The notes beneath the pieces are model-generated. The model ran no database searches and was not told the DNA's origin. It saw only the letters and a program-made list of their open reading frames with translations. Below are positions 40,555 to 48,216 of a stretch of DNA of 64,000 nt, piece by piece (positions within the stretch are counted from its first letter, which is position 1; every line of letters begins with the position of its first letter). Origin of the DNA: Candidatus Methylomirabilota bacterium (GTDB lineage Bacteria > Methylomirabilota > Methylomirabilia > Rokubacteriales > CSP1-6); assembly GCA_035709005.1 (NCBI GenBank), contig DASTFB010000008.1, positions 83,856-147,855 on the forward strand. The letters are read 5' to 3'. Both the position numbers and the translations under genes were made by a program.

Positions 40555-41051
40555 CGCGCAGTCGGGGTCCGGCGCTGCCCGCCGAGCTGCTCGAGCGCCT
40601 GTCCCAGCGGGACCTCCGGGCCCGGCTGGGTCGTGCGCTGCCCTTCGTCACTGTCGATGCCGAAGGCCGGCCCCACCCGATGCTGCTGTCCTACCTGGAG
40701 GTGCGCGCCTACGATCCGGGCACGCTGGGGCTGGTGATTCTGGCCAGGAGCCGTAGCGCCCGCAACCTGAGCGAGCGCCAGGTGGGCACGCTGCTGGTGA
40801 TCGAGGCCGACACGGTGAGCTACGTGAAGACGCGGGCCATCGATGGCCCGCTGCCGGTGTCCGGCGGCGAGACGTTCGGGCTCGGCTACTTCCTGCTTGC
40901 GGTGGAGGACGTCCTGGAGGACGCCGCGGCCGAGTGGGAAGGCGGCATGACGATCACGAGCGGCATCCAGTACCGTCCGGTGCCCTCGCTCGACGAGCCG
41001 TGGGCGCGCGTCACGCTGGCCGCTCTGGCGGCCCCCCGCGCTACCGTCTAG
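40551..41051 (+). CDS. Pyridoxamine-phosphate-oxidase-like flavin split-barrel protein
   Basis: 166 residues, coupled to the cupin gene by ATGA. The N-terminal L-P-F-V-T-V-D-A-E-G-R-P-H-P and following strand pattern (L-V-I-L-A-R-S-R-S-A-R-N-L) match FMN- or F420-binding split barrels. It lacks the clear PNPOx phosphate-site residues, so it may be a haem-binding or F420 variant. It converges with the HtrA gene at 41048, with the two stops overlapping by four bases. Confidence 0.65.
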   Translation: MTRSRGPALPAELLERLSQRDLRARLGRALPFVTVDAEGRPHPMLLSYLEVRAYDPGTLGLVILARSRSARNLSERQVGTLLVIEADTVSYVKTRAIDGPLPVSGGETFGLGYFLLAVEDVLEDAAAEWEGGMTITSGIQYRPVPSLDEPWARVTLAALAAPRATV

Positions 41052-42148
41052 TTGCGGGGCGGCTCCGAGTCCGAGGCCTCTTCGCGCTCGTCCAGGTCGC
41101 GATAGCGGCCCACCGTCACTTCCACGTCGGCCTTCCGGCCGTCACGCCAGACCGTGACACGGATCTTCTTGCCCACCGGCGCCGACGCGACCAGGCGCTG
41201 GAGGTCCCGGGGCCCGTCCAGGACGGTGCCGTCCAGGGCGAGGATGACGTCGTTGGCCCGGACCCCGCCGCGGTCCGCCGGCTCGCCCGGCATCACGGAG
41301 CGGATCAACACGCCCCGGGCCTCGCGCAGCTTGAGGCGGTCCAGGTCGTCCTCTTCCACCGCTGTGATGGCGACTCCCAGCCACCCCCACTCGATCCGGC
41401 CCTTGGCCACGAGCTGGGGGAGCAGCATCTGCACCAGGTTGGCCGGGATGGCGAAGCCGATCGAGCCGTTGCGCGCGGCCATGCTGTTGACGCCGACGAC
41501 CTCGCCGGCCATGTTGATCAGCGGGCCGCCGGAGTTGCCGGGATTGATGGCGGCGTCCGTCTGGATGAAGTCGAAGCCCGGAGCGGCCACGGTGAGGGGT
41601 GAGCCCTTGCGGCTGACGATGCCGAAGGACACGCTGTGCTCGAGACCGAAGGGATGGCCCAGCGCCAGCACGAACTCGCCGACCCGCAGCCGGTTCGAGT
41701 TGCCGAAGCTCAGCGTGGGCAGATCTCCCACGCCCTCGATGCGGAGCACGGCGAGATCGACCCGGTTGTCACGCCCGATCACCTTCGCCGGGAAGCGCCG
41801 GCCGTCGTAGAGCCGCACCTGGGCCGACGTCACGCCGTCGACCACGTGGGCATTGGTGACGATCACGCCGTCCGGCTCGACGATGAAGCCGGAGCCCTGG
41901 CTGCGCCGCGGCTCGTCGAGATCGCGCTCCTCCTTCGGGCCGTCGCGCCGGACGCGCACGTGCACGAGCGCCGGCTTCAAGCGATCAGCCAGCCCGGCCA
42001 GCAGGTCGTTGAAACGCGCGAGCTCCGGCGCGACCGGGGCCGGCGAGGCGCTGTCGGCGCCGAGCGAGCCCGCGCAACCGGCGATGAGCGTGGCAGCGAG
42101 CAGCGTGACGAGCGGCGTGCGTAGCGACGAGCCTCGTATGCGTTGCAT
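41048..42148 (-). CDS. DegP/HtrA-type serine protease, lipoprotein
   Basis: 366 residues. Lipobox L-I-A-G-C-A (Cys 25) anchors it to a membrane. The catalytic triad is intact: His in T-N-A-H-V-V, Asp in V-D-L-A-V-L, Ser in N-P-G-N-S-G-G-P. One PDZ domain (G-W-L-G-V, G-V-L-I-R-S-V, A-N-D-V-I-L-A-L-D-G) follows. It should degrade or refold damaged envelope proteins. It contrasts with the triad-less relative at 35047. The start is 39 bases from the hypothetical secreted protein gene. Confidence 0.9.
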   Translation of the reverse strand: MQRIRGSSLRTPLVTLLAATLIAGCAGSLGADSASPAPVAPELARFNDLLAGLADRLKPALVHVRVRRDGPKEERDLDEPRRSQGSGFIVEPDGVIVTNAHVVDGVTSAQVRLYDGRRFPAKVIGRDNRVDLAVLRIEGVGDLPTLSFGNSNRLRVGEFVLALGHPFGLEHSVSFGIVSRKGSPLTVAAPGFDFIQTDAAINPGNSGGPLINMAGEVVGVNSMAARNGSIGFAIPANLVQMLLPQLVAKGRIEWGWLGVAITAVEEDDLDRLKLREARGVLIRSVMPGEPADRGGVRANDVILALDGTVLDGPRDLQRLVASAPVGKKIRVTVWRDGRKADVEVTVGRYRDLDEREEASDSEPPRN

Positions 42149-42187
42149 CCGGGCCTCCTTGCTTCGTGGAACCCGGATTATACAACC

Positions 42188-42556
42188 TCAGAGACCGGGT
42201 CGAGCCTCCGGTTCCGGTCTTATGCCACCAGGCACAAGGACGCACGGCCCCGTGCCGGGCGGACACGCGACGACGGGAGGCGCGTGAACCTCGCGATCGT
42301 TGACCCGGCGCTCCCAGTGCCCTGGCACGTGGAGCAAACCGTCAGAACCGGTGACGTAGCGATCGGGAACCCACACGCGATCGCGGGGAGCCGCCTTCGG
42401 CGCCGGCGCAGCGGGAAGCGGGCGAGTCACCGCCCGGTTCAGCCGATTGATCGCCCGCGACCCCGCGCTGGTCGCCGGCTGGAAGCCGAGGCCCGCCCAG
42501 ACGAGCGTCAGCGTGGCGAGCAGGCGAGCGACGGCTGTGACGGTTTCGGACCTCAT
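42188..42556 (-). CDS. Hypothetical secreted protein with W-V-P-x-x-Y / V-P-G-H-W motif
   Basis: 122 residues from ATG 42556. An N-terminal hydrophobic segment (T-A-V-A-R-L-L-A-T-L-T-L-V-W-A-G-L) suggests export. The mature part has D-R-V-W-V-P-D-R-Y and L-H-V-P-G-H-W-E-R-R, resembling the tryptophan-glycine (YXWGxW-like) repeats of small envelope proteins. Two cysteines near the end (V-A-C-P-P-G-T-G-P-C) may pair. No role can be assigned. Confidence 0.6.
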   Translation of the reverse strand: MRSETVTAVARLLATLTLVWAGLGFQPATSAGSRAINRLNRAVTRPLPAAPAPKAAPRDRVWVPDRYVTGSDGLLHVPGHWERRVNDREVHAPPVVACPPGTGPCVLVPGGIRPEPEARPGL

Positions 42557-42626
42557 GGTGCAATTGTCTCGCACGATCGCGGGCGCCGCCACTGCTCGCC
42601 GTTCGGCGCGGCGAGCTGCCCTTCTC

Positions 42627-43148
42627 TTAGCGACTGACCTCGCCCACCAGATGACCGAGCTCGGGGATCAGCAATTTCTCCAGGGCGAGCCGGCAGGCGT
42701 TCGGCGAGCCCGGGAGCGAGGCGACGATGCGCCGCTGCACGACGCCGAGCTGGGCCCGGGAGAGCATCGCGGCCGGCCCGATCTCCTGGTAGGAGAGCAC
42801 GCGGAACAGCTCGCCGAAGCCGGGCAGGCGCTTGTCGAGCAGGGAGTCCACGGCTTCGTAGGTGGAGTCGCGCGAGGTGATCCCCGTCCCGCCGGTGAGG
42901 ACGATCGCCTGGATGCCGGGCTCGGCCGCCGCCTCCCGCACGATGCGCGCGACCTCGGCCGGCTCGTCGCGGACGATGCGCGAGCCGGCCACCCGGTGGC
43001 CGGCGCCTTCGAGGAGCTCGCGAATCAGCTTGCCGCTCGTGTCGGTCTCTTCCGTCTTGGTGTCGGAGATCGTGAGGACGAAGCAGACCACCGACTTGGG
43101 CGCGTACGCTTTGTGGGCGTCCGGCGTGGCGGCGGTGGGCCGGCTCAT
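42627..43148 (-). CDS. moaB: Molybdopterin adenylyltransferase-like protein MoaB/MogA
   Basis: 173 residues from ATG 43148, overlapping the glcF stop by ATGA. The MPT-binding fold shows F-V-L-T-I-S-D-T-K, G-H-R-V-A-G-S-R-I-V-R-D-E, V-L-T-G-G-T-G-I-T-S-R-D-S-T, and L-P-G-S-P-N-A. The protein adenylylates molybdopterin before metal insertion. It is separated from other Moco genes in this window and is coupled to glycolate oxidase. Confidence 0.93.
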   Translation of the reverse strand: MSRPTAATPDAHKAYAPKSVVCFVLTISDTKTEETDTSGKLIRELLEGAGHRVAGSRIVRDEPAEVARIVREAAAEPGIQAIVLTGGTGITSRDSTYEAVDSLLDKRLPGFGELFRVLSYQEIGPAAMLSRAQLGVVQRRIVASLPGSPNACRLALEKLLIPELGHLVGEVSR

Positions 43149-44482
43149 CGCGCGCCGGCCGCCTCCGCGCCATACGCGCGATCCAGCACCTCCACGAGGT
43201 GCAGCACGCGCGTCGGGGCCCCGTGAGCGCGCAGCCCGGCCTGGATCTGTAGGATACAGCCGGGATTCGCCGTCACCACGGCTTCGGCGCCCGTGGCCTG
43301 AACGTGTCCGACCTTGCGGTGCAGGAGCCTCGTCGCCATCTCGGGCTGGGTCAGGTTGTAGATGCCCGCCGAGCCGCAGCACCAGTCGGACTCCTTCAGC
43401 TCGACCACCTTGAGCCCGGGCACCTGGGCCAGGAGCGCGCGCGGCTGGCTCCGGATCTTCTGGCCGTGCACCACGTGACAGGGATCGTGGTAGGTGACCG
43501 TCATCGGCACCGGCCGCAACGGGCCACGCAGCGGCTCCTGGGCCAGGAACTCCGCGATGTCCCGGACGGCGCCGGCCACCCGGCGGGCCCGCTCCGCGCA
43601 GGCGGGGTCGCCGGCCAGCAGCGTGCCGTACGCCTTCATGTGCGCCCCGCAGCCCGAGGTGTTGACCACGATGGCGTCGACCTCGGCTCGCGAGAACACG
43701 TCGACGAGGGCCCGCGCCATCGCCAGCGCGCGGTCGTGATCGCCGCCGTGCGCGTTCAGCGCGCCGCAGCAGCCCTGCTCCTGCGGCACCACGACCTCCC
43801 AGCCGTTCCGGGCCAGCAGACGCACCGTGGCCTGGTTGTGGGCGCCGAAGGCGACGGACTGTACGCAGCCCGTGAGCAGAGCCACGCGCCCCCGTCGCTC
43901 GCCCTGCGCGGGGGTCAACGCGGGGAGCCGTCCTCGCTCGCTCGCCTGAGGCAAGGGCGGCAGTAGGGCCTCCCACGCAGGCAGAGGTCCGGGGAGCAAC
44001 CTCACGAGCCCGGCGCGCCGGGCCACCGTCTGCAGACCGCTCGCCTGGTAGGCGCGCAGCCCGGCGGCGGCGAGCCGGAGCCCCGCTGGACGACCCAGCA
44101 GGAGCTCGAAGTTGACCCACCGGAAGAGCCGGCGGAGCAGGCTGCCGGGCCGCTGGTGCTCGATCGCCGCCTTGGCCGCTTCGATGAGGCGGCCATAGGG
44201 CACGCCGGCCGGGCAGACGGTCTCGCACGCCCGGCAGTCCAGACACAGACCCAGGTGCTCGATCACGGAGTCGCTCATCGCGATGCGGCCCTCGGCGAGC
44301 GACTTGATGAGGAAGATGCGGCCTCGTGGCGAGTCCATCTCGGTACCCAGCTCCGAGAAGGTGGGGCAGTAGGCCAGACAGAGGCCGCAGTGCACGCACT
44401 GGTTCACCCCCTCCACCGACAGGTCGCCCAGCATCAGCGGGCCAGTGGGGCGAGCGGCGTGCTCGGAGATGGTCGGGGGCAT
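43145..44482 (-). CDS. glcF: Glycolate oxidase iron-sulfur subunit
   Basis: 445 residues. Two 4Fe-4S clusters are encoded by C-V-H-C-G-L-C-L-A-Y-C-P and C-L-D-C-R-A-C-E-T-V-C-P. The two cysteine-rich CCG domains follow: G-C-C-G-A-L-N and D-W-C-C-G-S-A-G-I-Y-N. It carries electrons from the FAD subunits GlcD and GlcE to the quinone pool. It lies four bases after glcE and overlaps moaB. Confidence 0.93.
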   Translation of the reverse strand: MPPTISEHAARPTGPLMLGDLSVEGVNQCVHCGLCLAYCPTFSELGTEMDSPRGRIFLIKSLAEGRIAMSDSVIEHLGLCLDCRACETVCPAGVPYGRLIEAAKAAIEHQRPGSLLRRLFRWVNFELLLGRPAGLRLAAAGLRAYQASGLQTVARRAGLVRLLPGPLPAWEALLPPLPQASERGRLPALTPAQGERRGRVALLTGCVQSVAFGAHNQATVRLLARNGWEVVVPQEQGCCGALNAHGGDHDRALAMARALVDVFSRAEVDAIVVNTSGCGAHMKAYGTLLAGDPACAERARRVAGAVRDIAEFLAQEPLRGPLRPVPMTVTYHDPCHVVHGQKIRSQPRALLAQVPGLKVVELKESDWCCGSAGIYNLTQPEMATRLLHRKVGHVQATGAEAVVTANPGCILQIQAGLRAHGAPTRVLHLVEVLDRAYGAEAAGAR

Positions 44483-44485
44483 GGC

Positions 44486-45790
44486 TCAGATCCCGGCCAC
44501 GAAGCGGCCCGGGTTCAGGATGGCGAGCGGATCGAGCTGGGCCTTGATCCGCTGCATGATGCGGCCGGCGGCCCCGGGCGCATCCCACACGGGGACGAGC
44601 GCCTTGACGGTGAGCGGCGCCCACTCCAGCACCGCGTAGCCCCCGCCGGCGCCGGCCATGCCGCGCCAGTCCTCGAGCACGGCGGCGATCGCCGCGGGAT
44701 CCGCCTGCCCGCCGGGTGAGAAGACGGCGGCGGTCAGCACGCCGACGCCGGCGTGGGCGCTCCACGCGCTGAGCAGGCCCCGCTGCCGGACCGCGTTGGC
44801 CCCCTGCTCCATCACGTCGGCGACGGTGACCGGCAGCACGACAAGCTTCATCACCGCGGCCGGCGTCGCGAAGGCCGCCCGGGCCGCTGTGCACAGCCGC
44901 GACCACGCCTCGTCGGGCAGCGGGGCGATCCCGTGGCCGCCCAGCGGCGCCGTCAACCGCCGCAGCTCGTCGCACTGCCAGGCCACCTGCTCGGCCAGGC
45001 CGTCGAAGCCGACCACCAGGCTGGCGCCTGGCCCCGAGCCCAGGCTGCGCCCGGCCTCGGCATCCAGGAGCTCGAGCGCGCTCGGAATGAGGTCGGAGCC
45101 GGTGACGGTCCGCACCGCGGTTCCGGCATCCTTCAGCCGATCGAACCGCACGGCGACGAGACGCTCGGCGTCCGGGAGCGGCCGGAGCTTCACCGTGACT
45201 TCCACGATGATGCCCAGCGTCCCGAACGAGCCGACGAAGAGCTTGGGCAGATCGTATCCCGCGACGTTCTTCACGACCTTGCCGCCTCCGCGCACCAGGG
45301 CGCCTTCGCCGGTCACCACGGTGACGCCGATGAGCAGATCGCGCGGCGTGCCGTAGAGATGCCGCCGCGGGCCGGAGGCATTGGCGGCGATCACGCCGCC
45401 AATGGTCGCGCGCTCGGCGTCCGGGGGGTCCAGCGAGAGCCACTGGCCCCGGGCCCGCAGCGCGGTCTGCAGCGCCGCCACCGGCATCCCCGCCTCGACG
45501 GTGGCCGTCAGGTCGCCGGGCTCGTGCTCGAGCAGCCGGGCCATCCGGGCCAGGCCCAGGACCAGCCCGGCGCGGGCGGCGGGGGTCCCCAGGCTGGCGG
45601 CCGTGCCGCCGCCCCAGGGGACGATCGGCACGCCCTCCGTCGCGGCCAGGGCGACGACCGCTCGCACCTCGTCGACCGAGCCCGGGAAGACCGCCGCCTC
45701 CGGCGAACGCCCCTCCACGACGTAGGGCCCCAGGTCCACGGCCGTGAGCAGGTTGGGGGGGCCGACGATCGAGCGGAGCTTGTCGAGCAG
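44486..45790 (-). CDS. glcE: Glycolate oxidase FAD-binding subunit GlcE
   Basis: About 434 residues. The FAD-binding type 4 fold has V-P-W-G-G-G-T, G-G-V-I-A-A-N-A-S-G-P-R-R-H-L-Y-G, K-N-V-A-G-Y-D-L-P-K-L-F-V-G-S-F-G-T-L-G. The protein assembles with GlcD and GlcF to oxidise glycolate to glyoxylate. The start is unresolved: no ATG, GTG or TTG lies in frame just before the conserved N-terminus. A CTG at 45790 is possible, and the frame is open upstream into glcD. This could be a non-standard start or a sequence error. Confidence 0.85.
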   Translation of the reverse strand: MLDKLRSIVGPPNLLTAVDLGPYVVEGRSPEAAVFPGSVDEVRAVVALAATEGVPIVPWGGGTAASLGTPAARAGLVLGLARMARLLEHEPGDLTATVEAGMPVAALQTALRARGQWLSLDPPDAERATIGGVIAANASGPRRHLYGTPRDLLIGVTVVTGEGALVRGGGKVVKNVAGYDLPKLFVGSFGTLGIIVEVTVKLRPLPDAERLVAVRFDRLKDAGTAVRTVTGSDLIPSALELLDAEAGRSLGSGPGASLVVGFDGLAEQVAWQCDELRRLTAPLGGHGIAPLPDEAWSRLCTAARAAFATPAAVMKLVVLPVTVADVMEQGANAVRQRGLLSAWSAHAGVGVLTAAVFSPGGQADPAAIAAVLEDWRGMAGAGGGYAVLEWAPLTVKALVPVWDAPGAAGRIMQRIKAQLDPLAILNPGRFVAGI

Positions 45791-45821
45791 CGCGTCCTCC
45801 TCGGAGCGGACAACGCCCGCG

Positions 45822-47303
45822 CTAGAAGCGCTGGGCCAGGCCTTTTTCTTCGATGGGATGCGGCCGGTAGGCGCTGGGGCCCGCCTCGCCGCACGACTTC
45901 CGCGTCGGGAACACCTTGCCGGGGTTGCAGCGGCCTGTGGGATTGAAGGCGCGCTTGAGCCCCTGCATGAACTCCAGGTCGGCCGGCGAGAAGATGAAGG
46001 CCATGAAATCGGCCTTCTCCAGCCCGATGCCATGCTCCCCCGAGATCGAGCCGCCGACTTCGGCGCAGAGCCTCATGATCTCGGCGCCCGCCTGCACCAC
46101 GCGTTCCTCCTCGCCGGACACGCGCGGGTCGTAGAGGATGTTGGGATGGAGGTTGCCGTCGCCGGCGTGGAAGACGTTGCCCACGCGCAGCCCGTGGCTG
46201 GCGACGATCTCGTTCACGCGGGCCAGCACGTAGGGCAGCTTCGTCCGGGGGATCACACCGTCCATCACCATGTAGGCTGGCGAGATCCGGCCGTACGCGC
46301 CGAACGCCGACTTGCGGCCCTTCCAGAGCAGCTGGCGCTCCGCCTCGTCCCGGGCCGCTCGTACCTCGCGGGCGCCGCTGTCCCGGCACGCCTGCACGAT
46401 TCGCTCGGTCTGGGCCGACATGCCCTCGGCCAGCCCGTCCAGCTCCACCAGCACCGCGGCCGCCGCATCACGCGGGTAGCCGCAGCCGAACGCGTCCTCC
46501 ACCGCCTGGATGGTGAGCCGGTCGATCATCTCGACCGCGGCGGGCACGAGCCCGCGTGCGATCACCTCGGAGACCGCGGCGGAAGCCTGCTCCACGCGGT
46601 CGAAAACCGCCAGGACCGTCTTCACCGCCTGCGGCTTGCGCAGGATGCGCACGACGATCTTGGTGGCGATGCCGAACGTCCCCTCGGAGCCCACGAAGAT
46701 GCCGGGCAGGTCGTAGCCCTGCGACTCGCGCGTCTTGCCGCCGAGCCACACGATCTCGCCGTCGGGCATCACGACCTCGAGGCCCAGCACGTGGTTGACG
46801 GTGACGCCGTACTTGAGGGTGTGGGGGCCGCCGGAATTGTTGGCGATGTTCCCGCCGATCGTGCAGGCCTGCTGACTGGACGGGTCGGGAGCGTAGTAGT
46901 ACCCGGCCGGCCCCACCGCCCAGGACAGATGCAGGTTCACCAGCCCGGGCTCGACGACCGCGACCTGGTTGTCGTAGTCGACCTCCAGCACGCGGTTCAT
47001 CCGCATGAGCGAGATGACGATGCCGCCCTCGGCCGGCAAGCAGCCTCCCGACAGCCCCGTGCCCGCCCCGCGAGCAACGAAGGGCAGGTCCTCACGGTTG
47101 GCCAGCTTCACGATGGCCGAGACGTGCTCGGCGGAGGTGGGGAACACCACGAAGTCGGCGAGCGCCCGGAACAGGGTGAGGCCGTCGGACTCGTAGACCA
47201 GCAGCTCGTCGGGGTCGCTGAGGACCGCTCCCCGCCCGACCAGCGCCTCGAGCTCGCGGCGCAGGTCGCGTTTGCGGGCGTCGGTGAGGACTGCCATGGC
47301 CAT
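45822..47303 (-). CDS. glcD: Glycolate oxidase catalytic subunit GlcD (FAD-linked)
   Basis: 493 residues from ATG 47303 (a second ATG follows at 47297). FAD-binding marks are F-V-A-R-G-A-G-T-G-L-S-G-G, I-G-G-N-I-A-N-N-S-G-G-P-H-T-L-K-Y-G and F-V-G-S-E-G-T-F-G-I. The C-terminal FAD-linked oxidase domain has H-A-G-D-G-N-L-H-P and G-S-I-S-G-E-H-G-I-G. It is the first gene of glcD-E-F on the minus strand and removes electrons from glycolate or D-lactate. Confidence 0.92.
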   Translation of the reverse strand: MAMAVLTDARKRDLRRELEALVGRGAVLSDPDELLVYESDGLTLFRALADFVVFPTSAEHVSAIVKLANREDLPFVARGAGTGLSGGCLPAEGGIVISLMRMNRVLEVDYDNQVAVVEPGLVNLHLSWAVGPAGYYYAPDPSSQQACTIGGNIANNSGGPHTLKYGVTVNHVLGLEVVMPDGEIVWLGGKTRESQGYDLPGIFVGSEGTFGIATKIVVRILRKPQAVKTVLAVFDRVEQASAAVSEVIARGLVPAAVEMIDRLTIQAVEDAFGCGYPRDAAAAVLVELDGLAEGMSAQTERIVQACRDSGAREVRAARDEAERQLLWKGRKSAFGAYGRISPAYMVMDGVIPRTKLPYVLARVNEIVASHGLRVGNVFHAGDGNLHPNILYDPRVSGEEERVVQAGAEIMRLCAEVGGSISGEHGIGLEKADFMAFIFSPADLEFMQGLKRAFNPTGRCNPGKVFPTRKSCGEAGPSAYRPHPIEEKGLAQRF

Positions 47304-47544
47304 TCGAATTATACCGCGGGCGGCGGGTGCGGGGCCCGCGGCTGGGCGGCTCGCGCCTGGAGTCGCGGGAGGGGCTCCCGAGACCACGAGGCTGGCGGCC
47401 GCAGGGACCGGGGGTGACTGGGCTCCACCGACGCGTGAGGCCCGGTAATAGGCGGCGGGAAACGAGTCTCGGGACCCCTCCCGCGACTCCAGGCGCCGGC
47501 TGGCCAGCCCCGGGGCTTAGCAATCGGGTTCGGAAGGGGACGAA
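47304..47544. other. Non-coding region with a long inverted repeat
   Basis: Between glcD and the UDG gene. The arms, 47353-47384 and 47466-47496, are reverse complements of about 31 bases with one base gained or lost. They enclose an 81-base loop. No open frame is convincing. It could form a long hairpin acting as a terminator for the UDG transcript or a small mobile-repeat remnant. Confidence 0.65.
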
Positions 47545-48168
47545 TCAGGCGGCGGGCGTCAGGGCGCGGGCGACGGCGCGGAGGTCGGTGATGAACCGCT
47601 GCCGCTCCCGGCGGCGGGTCTCGTCGTCGGGAGCTCGCAGCACGGCGGATGGGTGCACGGTGGCCAGCACGCGCGGCGCCAGCGGCGAGGAGACGAACTG
47701 CCCGCGGTCGCGGCTCACGCGGAACTGACGCCCGAGCAGGGCCTGGGCCGCGGTGGCGCCCAGGCAGACGATCACCCGCGGCTGCACCACGGCGATCTCG
47801 GCGTCGAGCCAGGGCCGACAGGCGGTGATCTCGCCGGCGCTGGGCTTGGCATGGATGCGGCGCTTGCCGCGCGGCTCCCACTTGAAGTGCTTGACCACGT
47901 TCGTCACGTAGACCTGGGCGCGATCGATGCCGGATTCGGCCAGGGCTTCGTCGAGCAGCCGGCCGGCCGGCCCGACGAATGGCCGGCCCGAGAGATCTTC
48001 CTCGTGGCCGGGCTGCTCGCCGACCAGCATCACGCGCGCCGGCGGCGTTCCCTCGCCGAACACCGTCTGAGTCGCGCGCCGGTACAGCTCGCATCCCGTG
48101 CACCGGGCCGAGGCGGCCCGGAGCCTGGGCAGGGTCGGATCGTCGGGCACGAACGCCGAGGCGGACAT
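47545..48168 (-). CDS. udgX: UdgX-type uracil-DNA glycosylase
   Basis: 207 residues. Motif A is G-E-Q-P-G (residues 50-54), which is the UdgX form rather than the G-E-A-P-G of family 4. Four cysteines (23, 26, 117 and 135) suit the 4Fe-4S cluster. The R-loop G-K-R-R-I-H-A-K-P-S carries His 106, equivalent by position to the histidine that bonds covalently to the abasic sugar in UdgX. Motif B is V-H-P-S-A-V. The protein should excise uracil and remain cross-linked to DNA. It lies between the inverted repeat and the E1-like gene. Confidence 0.88.
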   Translation of the reverse strand: MSASAFVPDDPTLPRLRAASARCTGCELYRRATQTVFGEGTPPARVMLVGEQPGHEEDLSGRPFVGPAGRLLDEALAESGIDRAQVYVTNVVKHFKWEPRGKRRIHAKPSAGEITACRPWLDAEIAVVQPRVIVCLGATAAQALLGRQFRVSRDRGQFVSSPLAPRVLATVHPSAVLRAPDDETRRRERQRFITDLRAVARALTPAA

Positions 48169-48216
48169 CGATTCGATTGTACGACCCGCCGGATGGGACG
48201 GCGGAGCCGGCGGCGG

